From an uncultured Tropicimonas sp. (GTDB taxonomy: Bacteria; Pseudomonadota; Alphaproteobacteria; Rhodobacterales; Rhodobacteraceae): a stretch of DNA of 64,000 nt. The notes below the pieces were generated by a model that ran no database searches, had not been told where the DNA came from, and saw only the letters and a program-made list of their open reading frames with translations. Within the stretch, counting starts at the first letter, position 1; each line of letters starts with the position of its first letter. The translations under genes were made by a program, and so were the position numbers. The DNA is taken from assembly GCA_947497945.1 (NCBI GenBank), contig CANMIP010000002.1, forward strand, positions 1 to 64,000, written 5' to 3'. Below, one piece after another: positions 25,488-34,097 of this stretch.

Positions 25488-25870
25488 TCACAGCCAGTAG
25501 ATCACAGTCGCTGCGAGAGCGATGACTGAGAGGAAGACCTTTGGTCATCTGTCACAACGAGTGGCAACCCGCTGCCGGTCCTTCAGCCGCCCAAACAAAA
25601 TCCCGACTCGGTTGCGGCCTTTGCATCTGCGCTTGTCATGGCGGACGGGTTTGTTGCGAAACTTTCGACCGGGGATGCAGGCGCGTATCCCCTTGTCTTT
25701 CAAGGCATACCGAAACCAGTCGGCGTCCTCTCCCTGGTATGCGATCAACCCGTCCGCAACGGGACAGCTGTCCGGAAGCACCGCTGCCCCGGTGTAATCG
25801 CTGACTTGGCCAGCGGTCATGAAGACCCGGATGGGGCGGCCCGAAGCGTCCGTGACGGAGTGCTGCTCCC
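25488..25870 (-). pseudogene. IS5-family transposase remnant with an in-frame stop
   Basis: C-terminal half of an IS5-family DDE transposase. Readable segments, in order, are HSVTDASGRPIRVFMTAGQ, the Asp region VADGLIAYQGEDADWFR, IRACIPGRKFRNKPV and GRNRVGILFGRLKDRQRVAT. An in-frame TGA then stands where family members have Cys (DRCPKVFLS), and reading resumes as PKVFLSVIALAATVIYWL to a normal stop at 25488. Homology ends abruptly near 25870, so the N-terminal half is missing. It is the mirror-image partner of the scrap at 1615-1776. Confidence 0.82.
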
Positions 25871-25962
25871 GTGACGTACAAAGGCAAATCAGGTTTGACG
25901 GGGCTTCCGCAGCCAAGGATACTTGATATGCGCGCCGCAATTCGCCGTTCTTTGGAGGAACC

Positions 25963-27825
25963 ATGTCAGGGGATGAATTCTATGGCTGCCCGTGCTGCAG
26001 CGGGACACTCGGCGGGCTCTTTGCCGTCAACAAGTCGGTGCGCCACCTGAAGGAACAGGCCGAGGGCGGGAAAGGATGGTCCTGCAACTGGGGCATCGAC
26101 TGGCTGTCCCTCAGTCGGCGGGACTTGCTGAAGTCCGGCGCCGCGGCGGCAAGCCTCGCGGCGCTGATGCCGCAAGAGGGTCAGGCACAGACCGCCTCGC
26201 AGGCGCAGACCACCACCGTCTTCACCAACGGGACCGTGCTCACCGTCGATGACGATTTCTCGGAAGTCGAGGCTATTGCCATCCGCGGCAACCGCATTCT
26301 GGCCGTGGGCACCGATGGAGAGGTCCGTGCCGCGGCCGGCGACGCGGCCAGGATCGTCGATCTCGAAGGCAAGGCCGTCCTTCCGGGCTTCATCGAAGCC
26401 CATACCCATGTCATTTCGGGCTCCGTTGTCGACTCCATCATGGATTATGTCGGCATGGCCCGGTTCACGACGGTTGCCCAAGTGCTGAACCATATCGCAT
26501 CGCGCGCCGCGGAGACGCCCGCTGGCGAATGGCTGGTCTTCCGCAACTTCGACCCCGCGGTGCAGGAAGGTCCCGACGCACTGACATTTGCCGAGCTCGA
26601 CCCGATCTCCACCGAGCATCCGATCTTCGTGCTGAACGCCTCGGGGCACCTGGCTTACGCGAATTCCAGGGCTTTCGAAGTGTCGGGGATCACCAGTGAT
26701 GTCGAAGACCCGCCGGGCGGCGCGTTCGTCCGCGACGCGGACGGCAACCTGACCGGCTTCATGAAGAACAACGTGGCCTTCCTGCAGATCGCCTCGAACT
26801 ACCCGGCGATGATGGAGGCCGATCCCGTGGAAGGCCTGATCGGCTTGCTCGACAAGTGGGCGCCGGTTGGCCTGACAACGGTCTCGGAGCTGAGCCTTGG
26901 CGCGCTCGCGCAGTCGCCGGCGGATGCGCAGGTCATGGCCGCGGCGGCGCAATCGGGGCGTCTCAAGGCGCGCATCCGTGCCTATCCCTTCTACACGCTT
27001 GGAACGGAGGTCTGGGACGATGCTGGCATTGCCCAGGGCGATGGGAACCCGCTTGCCCGCATCGCGGGTTACAAGCTGGTCGCCGATGGCTCCAACCAGG
27101 GTTTCACCGGGTTGCAGCGTGAGCCTTACCTGAACAGCGACAGCCGTGGCCTTGCCTACATGGAACCGGACGAGTTGATCGCGGTGGCGCTCGACCGGGC
27201 CGGGAAGGGCTGGCACCTCGCGATCCACGGCAATGGCGATGCTGCCATCGACAATATCCTCGACACCTGCCAGGCATTGGCCGATGCGGGTATCGACATG
27301 TCCATGCTACGCCCGCGGATCGAGCATTGCTCGATCCTGCATGACGACCAGATCGAGCGGATGCGCGAATTTGGCGTGTCGGCGAGCTTCCTGATCGGAC
27401 ATGTCCATTACTGGGGCGTCGCGATGCGGGATGATGTCTTCGGAGCGGAGAAAGCCCAGCTTCTGGACCGTTGCCGCAGCGTCGAGGCGGCCGGAGTCAG
27501 CTTCACCCTGCATTCGGATTTCATGGTGACCGATCCGAACCCGCTGCACATGATCGAGATGGCCGTGACGCGTCGGACATGGAAGGAACCGGACTTCGTG
27601 CTGGCGCCCGACGAGCGGATTTCCGTCGAATCCGCCATTCGCGCCATGACGTCCGAAGCAGCCTGGCAACTCTTCTCCGATCAGGAGGTCGGCAGTCTCG
27701 AAACCGGCAAGTTCGCCGACATGGTCATTCTCGACAAGGATCCGCGCCGCGTCGATCCGGACAGGATCAAGGACATCAATGTCGTCGCGACCTGGATGGA
27801 CGGGAAGCAGGTCTATCCGTCCTGA
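25963..27825 (+). CDS. Tat-exported amidohydrolase family protein (YtcJ-like)
   Basis: A 620-residue metal-dependent hydrolase of the amidohydrolase family 3 (YtcJ-like) type, with an N-terminal composite domain, the zinc motif GFIEAHTHV (H147, H149), a KLVADGSNQGF segment, HGNGDAA and RIEHCSILHD metal-site histidines, and the C-terminal GKFADMVILDKDP. An internal twin-arginine signal SRRDLLKSGAAAASLAAL (RR 52-53) is preceded by 50 residues carrying a CPCC cluster (C9, C11, C12) and C41. This suggests periplasmic export and a cysteine-rich leader. TGGAGG lies just upstream of the ATG. The substrate (amide, lactam or cyclic imide) is unknown. It stands alone between IS remnants. Confidence 0.88.
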   Translation: MSGDEFYGCPCCSGTLGGLFAVNKSVRHLKEQAEGGKGWSCNWGIDWLSLSRRDLLKSGAAAASLAALMPQEGQAQTASQAQTTTVFTNGTVLTVDDDFSEVEAIAIRGNRILAVGTDGEVRAAAGDAARIVDLEGKAVLPGFIEAHTHVISGSVVDSIMDYVGMARFTTVAQVLNHIASRAAETPAGEWLVFRNFDPAVQEGPDALTFAELDPISTEHPIFVLNASGHLAYANSRAFEVSGITSDVEDPPGGAFVRDADGNLTGFMKNNVAFLQIASNYPAMMEADPVEGLIGLLDKWAPVGLTTVSELSLGALAQSPADAQVMAAAAQSGRLKARIRAYPFYTLGTEVWDDAGIAQGDGNPLARIAGYKLVADGSNQGFTGLQREPYLNSDSRGLAYMEPDELIAVALDRAGKGWHLAIHGNGDAAIDNILDTCQALADAGIDMSMLRPRIEHCSILHDDQIERMREFGVSASFLIGHVHYWGVAMRDDVFGAEKAQLLDRCRSVEAAGVSFTLHSDFMVTDPNPLHMIEMAVTRRTWKEPDFVLAPDERISVESAIRAMTSEAAWQLFSDQEVGSLETGKFADMVILDKDPRRVDPDRIKDINVVATWMDGKQVYPS

Positions 27826-27982
27826 CCGGCTGATGCGCGAACGCCCACAGGGCATTGAAACGGTGTCCTGGGCCCGTGCAGCAGTTGGACGGCCCAAAGA
27901 TTACCGGTTTTCCGATGGATCTGGGCGACCTGTCTTTGTCCCTGATACCGGGCCACTGCTTTGGCTGGGACAGGGGGACGAG

Positions 27983-28092
27983 ATGGCTCGGAAACGGTAT
28001 TCGGACGAGGACGTCCTGAAGCTGCTGCGTGAGGTCGAACTGAAGCTGGCGGATGGCAAGGACGTGCGAACGGCATGTCGTACAGTCGAGCC
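27983..28092 (+). pseudogene. IS3-family OrfA remnant (N-terminal part)
   Basis: An ATG-initiated frame reads MARKRYSDEDVLKLLREVEL, then KLADGKDVRTACRT, the typical first helix-turn-helix portion of OrfA from IS407-group IS3 elements. Homology stops at about codon 37, after which the frame runs into unrelated sequence. It matches the element type of the OrfB at the left window edge and shows that the same IS once inserted here. Confidence 0.75.
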
Positions 28093-28611
28093 AAGAGCCC
28101 CTCGGTCTTCTGTCGCGTTCTTGCGACGGTCTGTGCACCGAAGCCGCACTGCGAGGTCGTAAAAGCGGAGGACATGCGCAAAACACGGGCCAGGGTCCGG
28201 GGAGTCGAGGCCGGAAACGAGGCGCAGCTATCATCCACCAGAGGTGTCCTCAGTGAAATCATCGAGAGCATTGCAGATCGCATGAGTGTTGCGGATGCCG
28301 CTGAGAGGAACGTAGCCGCAGATTTTCGTGACAGCGCAGGCAGGATGGTTCCACCGCGAAGCGTCTGCGCGCGCCTGAACGATCCTGTTCTTCGCCCGCA
28401 GGAATGCGGAAATCCCTCTGGCGGGTTTGTCTGGACACCGGCCCCGTTACCCAGGACCCGCCCCCCTGCCCTTTCAGGCTTTTTCCTCTGTCAGTCCCGC
28501 TTCAAGGCTCAAAAAGAAACGTCTGGCACAAAATGGCCAGTTTTGCATTTGTGAGTTCTGTAGCCTTGCAATTGAACGATCGCACAACCGCAACCTCACG
28601 GAGATATACGC
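28093..28611. other. Gene-poor stretch with no assignable coding sequence
   Basis: Several short open frames occur but none has both a ribosome-binding site and a recognisable sequence. The segment around 28240-28380 has a protein-like frame (VLSEIIESIADRMSVADAAE) that may be debris of a lost gene. The 3' end should contain the promoter of the channel gene at 28612. Confidence 0.4.
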
Positions 28612-29304
28612 ATGCCAGATATTGTCCCTCTGAGCGACAGCATCACCGCAATCATCTACTTTGGCGACGTGGTGTTTGCTGTTAGCGGAGCGTTGACGGC
28701 CGCGCGATACCGCATGGACATTATCGGCTTTGTCCTGATTGGCACCATCACGGGGATCGGTGGCGGGACGACGCGCGACCTCCTGATCGACCGGCCGGTC
28801 TGGTGGACCCAGAACCCGTCCGAGCTGAGCCTCTGCGTTCTGGCATCCCTTGTAACATTCTTTTTTTATCAGCGTGTTGCGCGCTATTCCAGCATGATCT
28901 GGGCAGACGCCCTGGGGTTGTCCGCTTTTTGCGTCGCCGGCGCCCACATCGCCCTGAATTACGGTGTCGCTCCTGAAGTTGCCGTTTTCATGGGGATGCT
29001 CACCGCGGTCGGCGGCGGATTGCTCCGCGATATCATCACCAACTCGCGCCCCATGATCACCGAAGGTCAGCTCTATGCCAGCGCGGCCCTTGTGGGATCG
29101 TTCGCCTATGTCCTGCTTTCCAAAACGGAGAGTCCGGACGTTTTGAATCAGGCCCTCGCGTTTTGCGCTGCGTTCGGAATGCGGGCAGCGGCGATCGTCT
29201 TCAACATTCGCATGGGCCCGCCCGGGAATTTCATCCGAATTGGCAAGCCTGTTTCTGACAAATCCGCAGAGGAGGCACGACAGAACCAACCCACGCAGGA
29301 GTGA
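28612..29304 (+). CDS. Trimeric intracellular cation (TRIC/UPF0126) family membrane protein
   Basis: A 230-residue inner-membrane protein with about seven helices arranged as an inverted repeat. Each half carries the family motif: GIGGGTTRDLLIDRPVWW in the first and GGGLLRDIITNSRPMI in the second. Bacterial members (YicG-like) have been described as cation channels or glycine transporters. The hydrophilic C-terminal tail (from about residue 205) is rich in Glu/Gln. The next locus, a D-aminoacylase pseudogene, follows after 32 nt on the same strand, so the two may once have been one operon for amino-acid handling. Confidence 0.9.
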   Translation: MPDIVPLSDSITAIIYFGDVVFAVSGALTAARYRMDIIGFVLIGTITGIGGGTTRDLLIDRPVWWTQNPSELSLCVLASLVTFFFYQRVARYSSMIWADALGLSAFCVAGAHIALNYGVAPEVAVFMGMLTAVGGGLLRDIITNSRPMITEGQLYASAALVGSFAYVLLSKTESPDVLNQALAFCAAFGMRAAAIVFNIRMGPPGNFIRIGKPVSDKSAEEARQNQPTQE

Positions 29305-29336
29305 AAAAACGGTTCAGCCTTGGAGAGGAAACGAAA

Positions 29337-30838
29337 ATGCCTGACCCAAGCACAACCTATGACCTGGTCGTCCTGAACGGTCGGGTGATCGACCCGGAAA
29401 CCAGGCTGGATGCGGTTCGGAATGTCGGGATCAATGGCGGCACCATCGAAGCCGTGACCGATCACCCCATTGCCGGCGAGAAACGATCGATGCCACCGGG
29501 CTGGTCGTCGCCCCGGGTTTCATCGACATGCACAATCACAACTCGGGCGTGCCGTTTGGAGAGAAACTGGCCTTGCGGGACGGGGTTACAACCCCGCTGG
29601 AGCTTGAGGCCGGCGTTTCACCTGTGGGGGAGTGGTATGACAGGCTCGCCGGAAAATGCCGGACCAACCAAGGCGCCTCTTCCGGTTCTGTGGGCGCACG
29701 CGAGCGCACGTTCAACCCGGCCTTCAAGACCCAGTTCACCGGGGACATCGTCTATGACCTCTTCGGGCCGCCAAAACAGAGCGGGATTTCGGGAAAATGG
29801 TCGACGCAAGTGCCGACAGACGCGGAAATCGACAAGATCGGAGATCTGATCGAGCAAGGTCTGAAAGAAGGGGGACTCGGCGTCGGTCATTGCACCGGGT
29901 AAATGGTTGCCGGCTGCACGACCAAAGAATCGATCCGGGTCCAGGAACTGGCTGGCAAGTACGGACGCGCGGTGTTCATTCACGCGCGGTTTTCCAGCCA
30001 GATGCCCCCCGACCAGCGGCCTGCTGGGATTCCTGGAGCAAATGGCGTCCCAGGAAATCTATGGCGGCGGCCTCCTGCTGATGCATATGTCTGCGCAAGC
30101 GTTGCGGGACACCCAACGCGGGCTGGACCTGATCGACAAGGCCAAGGCCAAGGGCCTTTCGGTGGTTGGAGAGATCTACCCCCATGATTTCGGCGGTACG
30201 ATCCTCATGGCAGCCTATCTGCACCCCGACAATTATGGTTCGAACATGGGGCGCTCCTGCAGCGACATCATCGAAACCGCGACGGTCACGCCGCTGACCA
30301 AGGAACGGTATGACGAGTTGATGAAGACAGCGCCAACCGCCAACGTGATGTTCTACAACGCGCAGACGGAAGACGTTTGCAAAGGATTGGCCCATCCGAC
30401 ATCGGTGCAGGGCAGCGATGCGATGCCCTATGTGATGAAGTCTGACGGCAGTCCCGCCCTGGCGTGGGATGTGCCCTTCGAGGCGGTCAACGCCCCCCCC
30501 GTGGCGCCGGCGCGCACGCGAAACTCCTAAAACTGCTGCGCGAAAAGAAAATCGATATCCCGCTCTCGCTGGCCATCGCGAAGATGACCAACATGATTGC
30601 CGATTTCCTCGTTGAAAATGGCGTCGCGCAGATGAAACGCAAGGGCCACATTCAGGAGGGCACGGACGCCGACATCACGATCTTTGACGCCGACACGGTT
30701 GCCGACAGGTCGACAATACCGGACGGCGGCTTGCCTTCTGCGGGCATTCCCAGGGTCATCGTGAACGGAACCATCGTCGTGCGCGTCTCGGTCAATGTCG
30801 ACGACGTCTTCCCCGGCCCACCGGTCCGAGTGATCTGA
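29337..30838 (+). pseudogene. Broken D-aminoacylase / N-acyl-D-amino-acid deacylase
   Basis: The pieces add up to a near-complete amidohydrolase of the D-aminoacylase type. The N-terminus is YDLVVLNGRVIDPETRLD, the metal motif APGFIDMHNHNSG, the middle part IYPHDFGGTILMAAYL and the C-terminal GHIQEGTDADITIFD. Four lesions break it: a one-base deletion near 29481-29484 (GEK-TIDATG region), a TAA at 29900-29902 where a Tyr is expected, an indel at a C6 run (30005-30010), and an indel at a C8 run (30493-30500). The two homopolymer lesions could be sequencing errors, but the other two argue for a real pseudogene. The family hydrolyses N-acyl-D-amino acids. Confidence 0.85.
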
Positions 30839-30860
30839 CAGGCCGCCACTGAACCGGATA

Positions 30861-30893
30861 CGAGCCGCCGCAACGGTTGCGAGCGGCGGCTCG
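30861..30893 (+). terminator. Perfect 11-bp hairpin between pseudogene and cobW-like gene
   Basis: CGAGCCGCCGC and GCGGCGGCTCG pair without mismatch around an 11-nt loop, 22 nt after the pseudogene stop. No T-run follows. It probably ends or attenuates the upstream transcript. Confidence 0.5.
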
Positions 30894-30920
30894 CACCCCC
30901 TGTCTTCGAGGACAATCAGC

Positions 30921-32147
30921 ATGACCAACCCCGCTCCGATGACGATCATCAGCGGCCTTCTCGGCGCCGGGAAAACCACGCTGCTCAATCATGTGCTGAG
31001 CGAAAACCACGGTGTCCGGGCAGCCGTTCTGGTCAACGACTTCGGCGCAATCAACATTGATGCCAAGCTTGTTGTCGGCGTAGAGGGCGAGACCGTTGAT
31101 CTCGCAAATGGTTGCATCTGTTGCACAATTCGTAGCGATCTCATCGCGGCCTGCCTGCAGATCCTCGATCGCCCCGATCCCCCCGAGGTCCTCATTGTTG
31201 AAACCAGTGGCGTTTCGGACCCGAAGGAAGTGCTTCTGACCTTTGACGATCCCGCCTTGCAGGCGTTGATGGCCATCGAATGTCTCATCGCGGTTGTGGA
31301 TGCCGAGCTGTTTCCCAGCCTCCTCGAAGGCGACATGCGGGATCTTGCCATCGGCCAGGTCCACGCCGCAGATGTCGTCGCGCTGAACAAGATCGACCTG
31401 GTGGACGCCCGGCATCGTTTGGCTGTCCGCGACATGATCCGGGAGACAAGCCCGACGTCGCGGATTGTGGAGACAAACCAGGGACAGATCCCCCTGGCAC
31501 TGGCGCTTGGGGCAAGCGCGCTATTTCCAACGGAGAACCGCGCCGCCAGTGCACAAGATCATGCGACAGGAAAAGAGCATCACCGCCACGACACAACACA
31601 CGGGTTTTCGACCCGGAGTTTCAGGACCGACCAACCGATTTCCCTGACAAAGCTTCGGACCTTGATCGAGGGATTGCCAGAGACCGTTTATCGCGCGAAG
31701 GGAGTCGTTCAGCTGGAAGAGCTTCCTCACGAAAAGATCGCCTTTCAAATGGTAGGAAAGCGCTACAGTTTTCGTGACACAGCCCCCTGGGAAAACGAGC
31801 GACCCATTTCGGAAATCGTGTTGATCGCATCCCGAAACGGTTTCGACGCAGAGATCCTTCAAACACGGTTCGAGGCATGCATCGGAACCGGAGATGAATG
31901 CCAATCGCCGATGTTGCGCCTGGCCCGAAAGCTTGAACTGACCAATTGGTGGACCAGAATCTGGCAACACGCAGTTTCTGCTGAGAAATCCCGGGAACGG
32001 CTACATCGCGCCGGCATGGCCGGTTCACACAATGCCTCGATCAGGCGGCTTGGGGTCTGGTCCCGCCATAGTTCAGCGTGCCGAACCTTACCAGGCAGGA
32101 TTTCGGACGCCGACATGGACGACCCACAGGGGACTTCGATCGATTGA
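30921..32147 (+). CDS. CobW/COG0523-family G3E GTPase, putative metallochaperone
   Basis: A 408-residue P-loop GTPase of the G3E class. The P-loop GLLGAGKT is at 12-19, the metal-binding CICC motif at 65-68 (NGCICCTIRSDL), the Walker B-type ETSGVSDP follows, and NKIDL provides guanine specificity. A His-rich linker (KEHHRHDTTHG) precedes the CobW_C domain (LPETVYRAKGVVQLEE, then WENERPISEIVLI). The last 60 or so residues (after WWTRIWQHAV) are Arg-rich and unlike the family, which suggests that the original stop was lost by decay or read-through. Members deliver Zn, Co or Fe to client enzymes. The adjacent zinc amidohydrolase, now broken, is a possible former client. Confidence 0.87.
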   Translation: MTNPAPMTIISGLLGAGKTTLLNHVLSENHGVRAAVLVNDFGAINIDAKLVVGVEGETVDLANGCICCTIRSDLIAACLQILDRPDPPEVLIVETSGVSDPKEVLLTFDDPALQALMAIECLIAVVDAELFPSLLEGDMRDLAIGQVHAADVVALNKIDLVDARHRLAVRDMIRETSPTSRIVETNQGQIPLALALGASALFPTENRAASAQDHATGKEHHRHDTTHGFSTRSFRTDQPISLTKLRTLIEGLPETVYRAKGVVQLEELPHEKIAFQMVGKRYSFRDTAPWENERPISEIVLIASRNGFDAEILQTRFEACIGTGDECQSPMLRLARKLELTNWWTRIWQHAVSAEKSRERLHRAGMAGSHNASIRRLGVWSRHSSACRTLPGRISDADMDDPQGTSID

Positions 32148-32170
32148 AGGTGCAGCCGCGGTACCGTGGA

Positions 32171-33283
32171 TCATTCCGGTCCTTTAACAGAGAACGGGCG
32201 ATAGGGCTGGTCCAATCCGGCGTAGTTTGGGCCGAATGCCTCGAGCCCCTTGGGGGAGGTGAACGCCTCCGGGGCATGGACCAGTATAACCGCCACATTC
32301 TGCCCCGTCCGGTAGTTCGGGTTCGTCACCGGAAATCCGGTGTCGGTGTCGAGCATGCAGATCAGGTCCGGGATCGTGGCATGGACCTCTCCGTCCAGTC
32401 GGGCGACGAGGTTTTCGTTCTTCAACTCGACCTGGTAGCGGTGCCCCTCGAAGTGGCCCCTGCCCTCTATCTCGAAGCTGCCGAAGGTGAAGCCATCCCG
32501 GGTGCTCCAGTCGTTTGTGCCGATCGTGCCGCGGAAGGCGACGGCGCCGCCGCTGCGTGCGGCCACAGCCTCGGCCACGTCCGCGCCCGCTTCCAGCGCC
32601 TTTCGCCAGGCGCGACCAAGGTCCCAGGCCATGGAGATGGCGCCCGGGATGACGGCGTCACGAAGCTCGCTCATCTCCAGCGCATGGTCGATCGCGGCGA
32701 TGTCGTTTCGGCTGACCTTGGCGAGCGCCCGCACCACGCTCTCGGCGCGCAGGTCGTCGATCACGTTTTCGCACAGGATGCACTCGCCGAACTCATTTGC
32801 CATCATGATGGGTTCGGCAGGCAAACCGTTGATGTAATAAGTGGAATGGGTGATCTCGGGCACCGCCCGCCCGGCCGGATCAGCGTCCAGGATGTAGCCG
32901 CCGTTCATTGCCGCCGCATAGAAGGCACAGGCTGTGTTGGAGCCACCAAGCTCGCAGGAGATCGTGCCATAGAACCGGCGGCCAAGGTATCTCTCGAACC
33001 GGCGATAGGCCAATAGGATTGGGTGTTCATCAATGCGTGGCAGGCGATTGTATTGCCGTTCCTCTGCCTCCGGCAGGGGCGATATCGCTCCAAGCAAGTA
33101 GGGCGTGCAGACAAGCGCATCATCCGGCACCTCATCGAGGCCGACGAGGGTGAACGCCTTACCCTTGGCCAGCGCATCGTCGATCAGGGCAAAACCTTCG
33201 GAAAGCTCGCCGCCGCCGCCGGTGCCAAGGATCGCGGCGCCATGGAGGATGTCGGAGAGGTCCTGACGGGTCAGTGTTTGCAT
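32171..33283 (-). CDS. DUF917 family protein
   Basis: A 370-residue protein of the DUF917 (S-methyl thiohydantoin desulfurase-like) family. The N-terminal ILGTGGGGELSEG loop is the family hallmark, with CTPYLLGAISPLPEAEE and ANEFGECILCENVIDD further on. Members are often paired with hydantoinase-type enzymes or amino-acid importers, and their own reaction is poorly known. It lies 22 nt after the second ABC permease in the potDABC-like operon, so it probably acts on the imported compound in the cytosol. Confidence 0.85.
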   Translation of the reverse strand: MQTLTRQDLSDILHGAAILGTGGGGELSEGFALIDDALAKGKAFTLVGLDEVPDDALVCTPYLLGAISPLPEAEERQYNRLPRIDEHPILLAYRRFERYLGRRFYGTISCELGGSNTACAFYAAAMNGGYILDADPAGRAVPEITHSTYYINGLPAEPIMMANEFGECILCENVIDDLRAESVVRALAKVSRNDIAAIDHALEMSELRDAVIPGAISMAWDLGRAWRKALEAGADVAEAVAARSGGAVAFRGTIGTNDWSTRDGFTFGSFEIEGRGHFEGHRYQVELKNENLVARLDGEVHATIPDLICMLDTDTGFPVTNPNYRTGQNVAVILVHAPEAFTSPKGLEAFGPNYAGLDQPYRPFSVKGPE

Positions 33284-33305
33284 CTGTTCAATCCTGTTGA
33301 AGCGA

Positions 33306-34097
33306 TCAGTCGCGCCGGGCGCCGAGCAGTTTGAGAAGGTCCGTCACCATCGACAGCGCAAGCAGCGACAGCACGGTGATGAAGGCGAACCCCATCGCGG
33401 CAGAAGCGACGACGGGCGAATAGCCGTAACGGACATTGTTGAAGATCCGGATCGGCAGGGTTTCGACGGCGAAACCGGAGACCATGTAGGAGATCAGGTA
33501 CTCGTTGACCGAGATGATCGCGACGAGCACGTAGCCGGTGACGACATAGGGCGCCACCAACGGGAAGATCACCTTGGCGAAGGTCTGCCATGGGGTCGCG
33601 CCCATGATCCGGCTGGCGTCGATCACGTCGTCGCTGAGCGCCGCGAAGCCGCGCGAGATGACAACCAGTGGAAGGGTGACGAAGAACACCCCGTGGGAGA
33701 TGATGGTTGCCTCCATCCGCCCGTACCAGCCGGCCTCGGCCCAGAAGACGCTTGCGCCCATTGCGATAATGATGGGCGGCAGCAGGAAGGGCCCGATGCC
33801 GAGCGCGAAGATGGCCCGGCCGAAACCACTGTTCAGCCGCCAGAGCACGTAGTTTGCAGCCAGCGCGATAGAGACGGCGATCAAGGCCGCAAAGAACGCG
33901 ATGGTGAAGGAGTTGCCTATCGGGATCAGCCAGTCGCTTTGCGTCAGCAACATCATATACCACCTGCCCGAGAACTCGGTCGGCGGGAAGGCGATGTTGC
34001 TTTCGGCGTTTATGGAGACGCCGAAGACGACCGCGAAAGGGAGGATCAGCCCGGCGGCAATGGTCCAGAGGAAGAGGCGCTTGAGCATACCGGTCAT
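33306..34097 (-). CDS. ABC transporter permease, PotC-like
   Basis: A 263-residue inner-membrane permease with six hydrophobic segments and the BPD_transp_1 EAA-type loop DDVIDASRIMGATPWQTFAK, where the conserved Ala and Gly contact the ATPase. The first membrane segment is at the very N-terminus (LFLWTIAAGLILPFAVVFGV). It overlaps the previous permease gene by 4 nt (ATGA). Order and size match PotC of polyamine/opine-type importers. Confidence 0.92.
   Translation of the reverse strand: MTGMLKRLFLWTIAAGLILPFAVVFGVSINAESNIAFPPTEFSGRWYMMLLTQSDWLIPIGNSFTIAFFAALIAVSIALAANYVLWRLNSGFGRAIFALGIGPFLLPPIIIAMGASVFWAEAGWYGRMEATIISHGVFFVTLPLVVISRGFAALSDDVIDASRIMGATPWQTFAKVIFPLVAPYVVTGYVLVAIISVNEYLISYMVSGFAVETLPIRIFNNVRYGYSPVVASAAMGFAFITVLSLLALSMVTDLLKLLGARRD

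Noticed and set aside
28075-28554. 159-codon plus-strand frame after the OrfA scrap
   Set aside because: No ribosome-binding site, no recognisable motif, composition typical of random GC-rich DNA, and it lies between IS debris.
29301-30838. Reading the D-aminoacylase region as several small genes
   Set aside because: The pieces align in order with one family and join at single-base shifts, so one broken gene explains them better.
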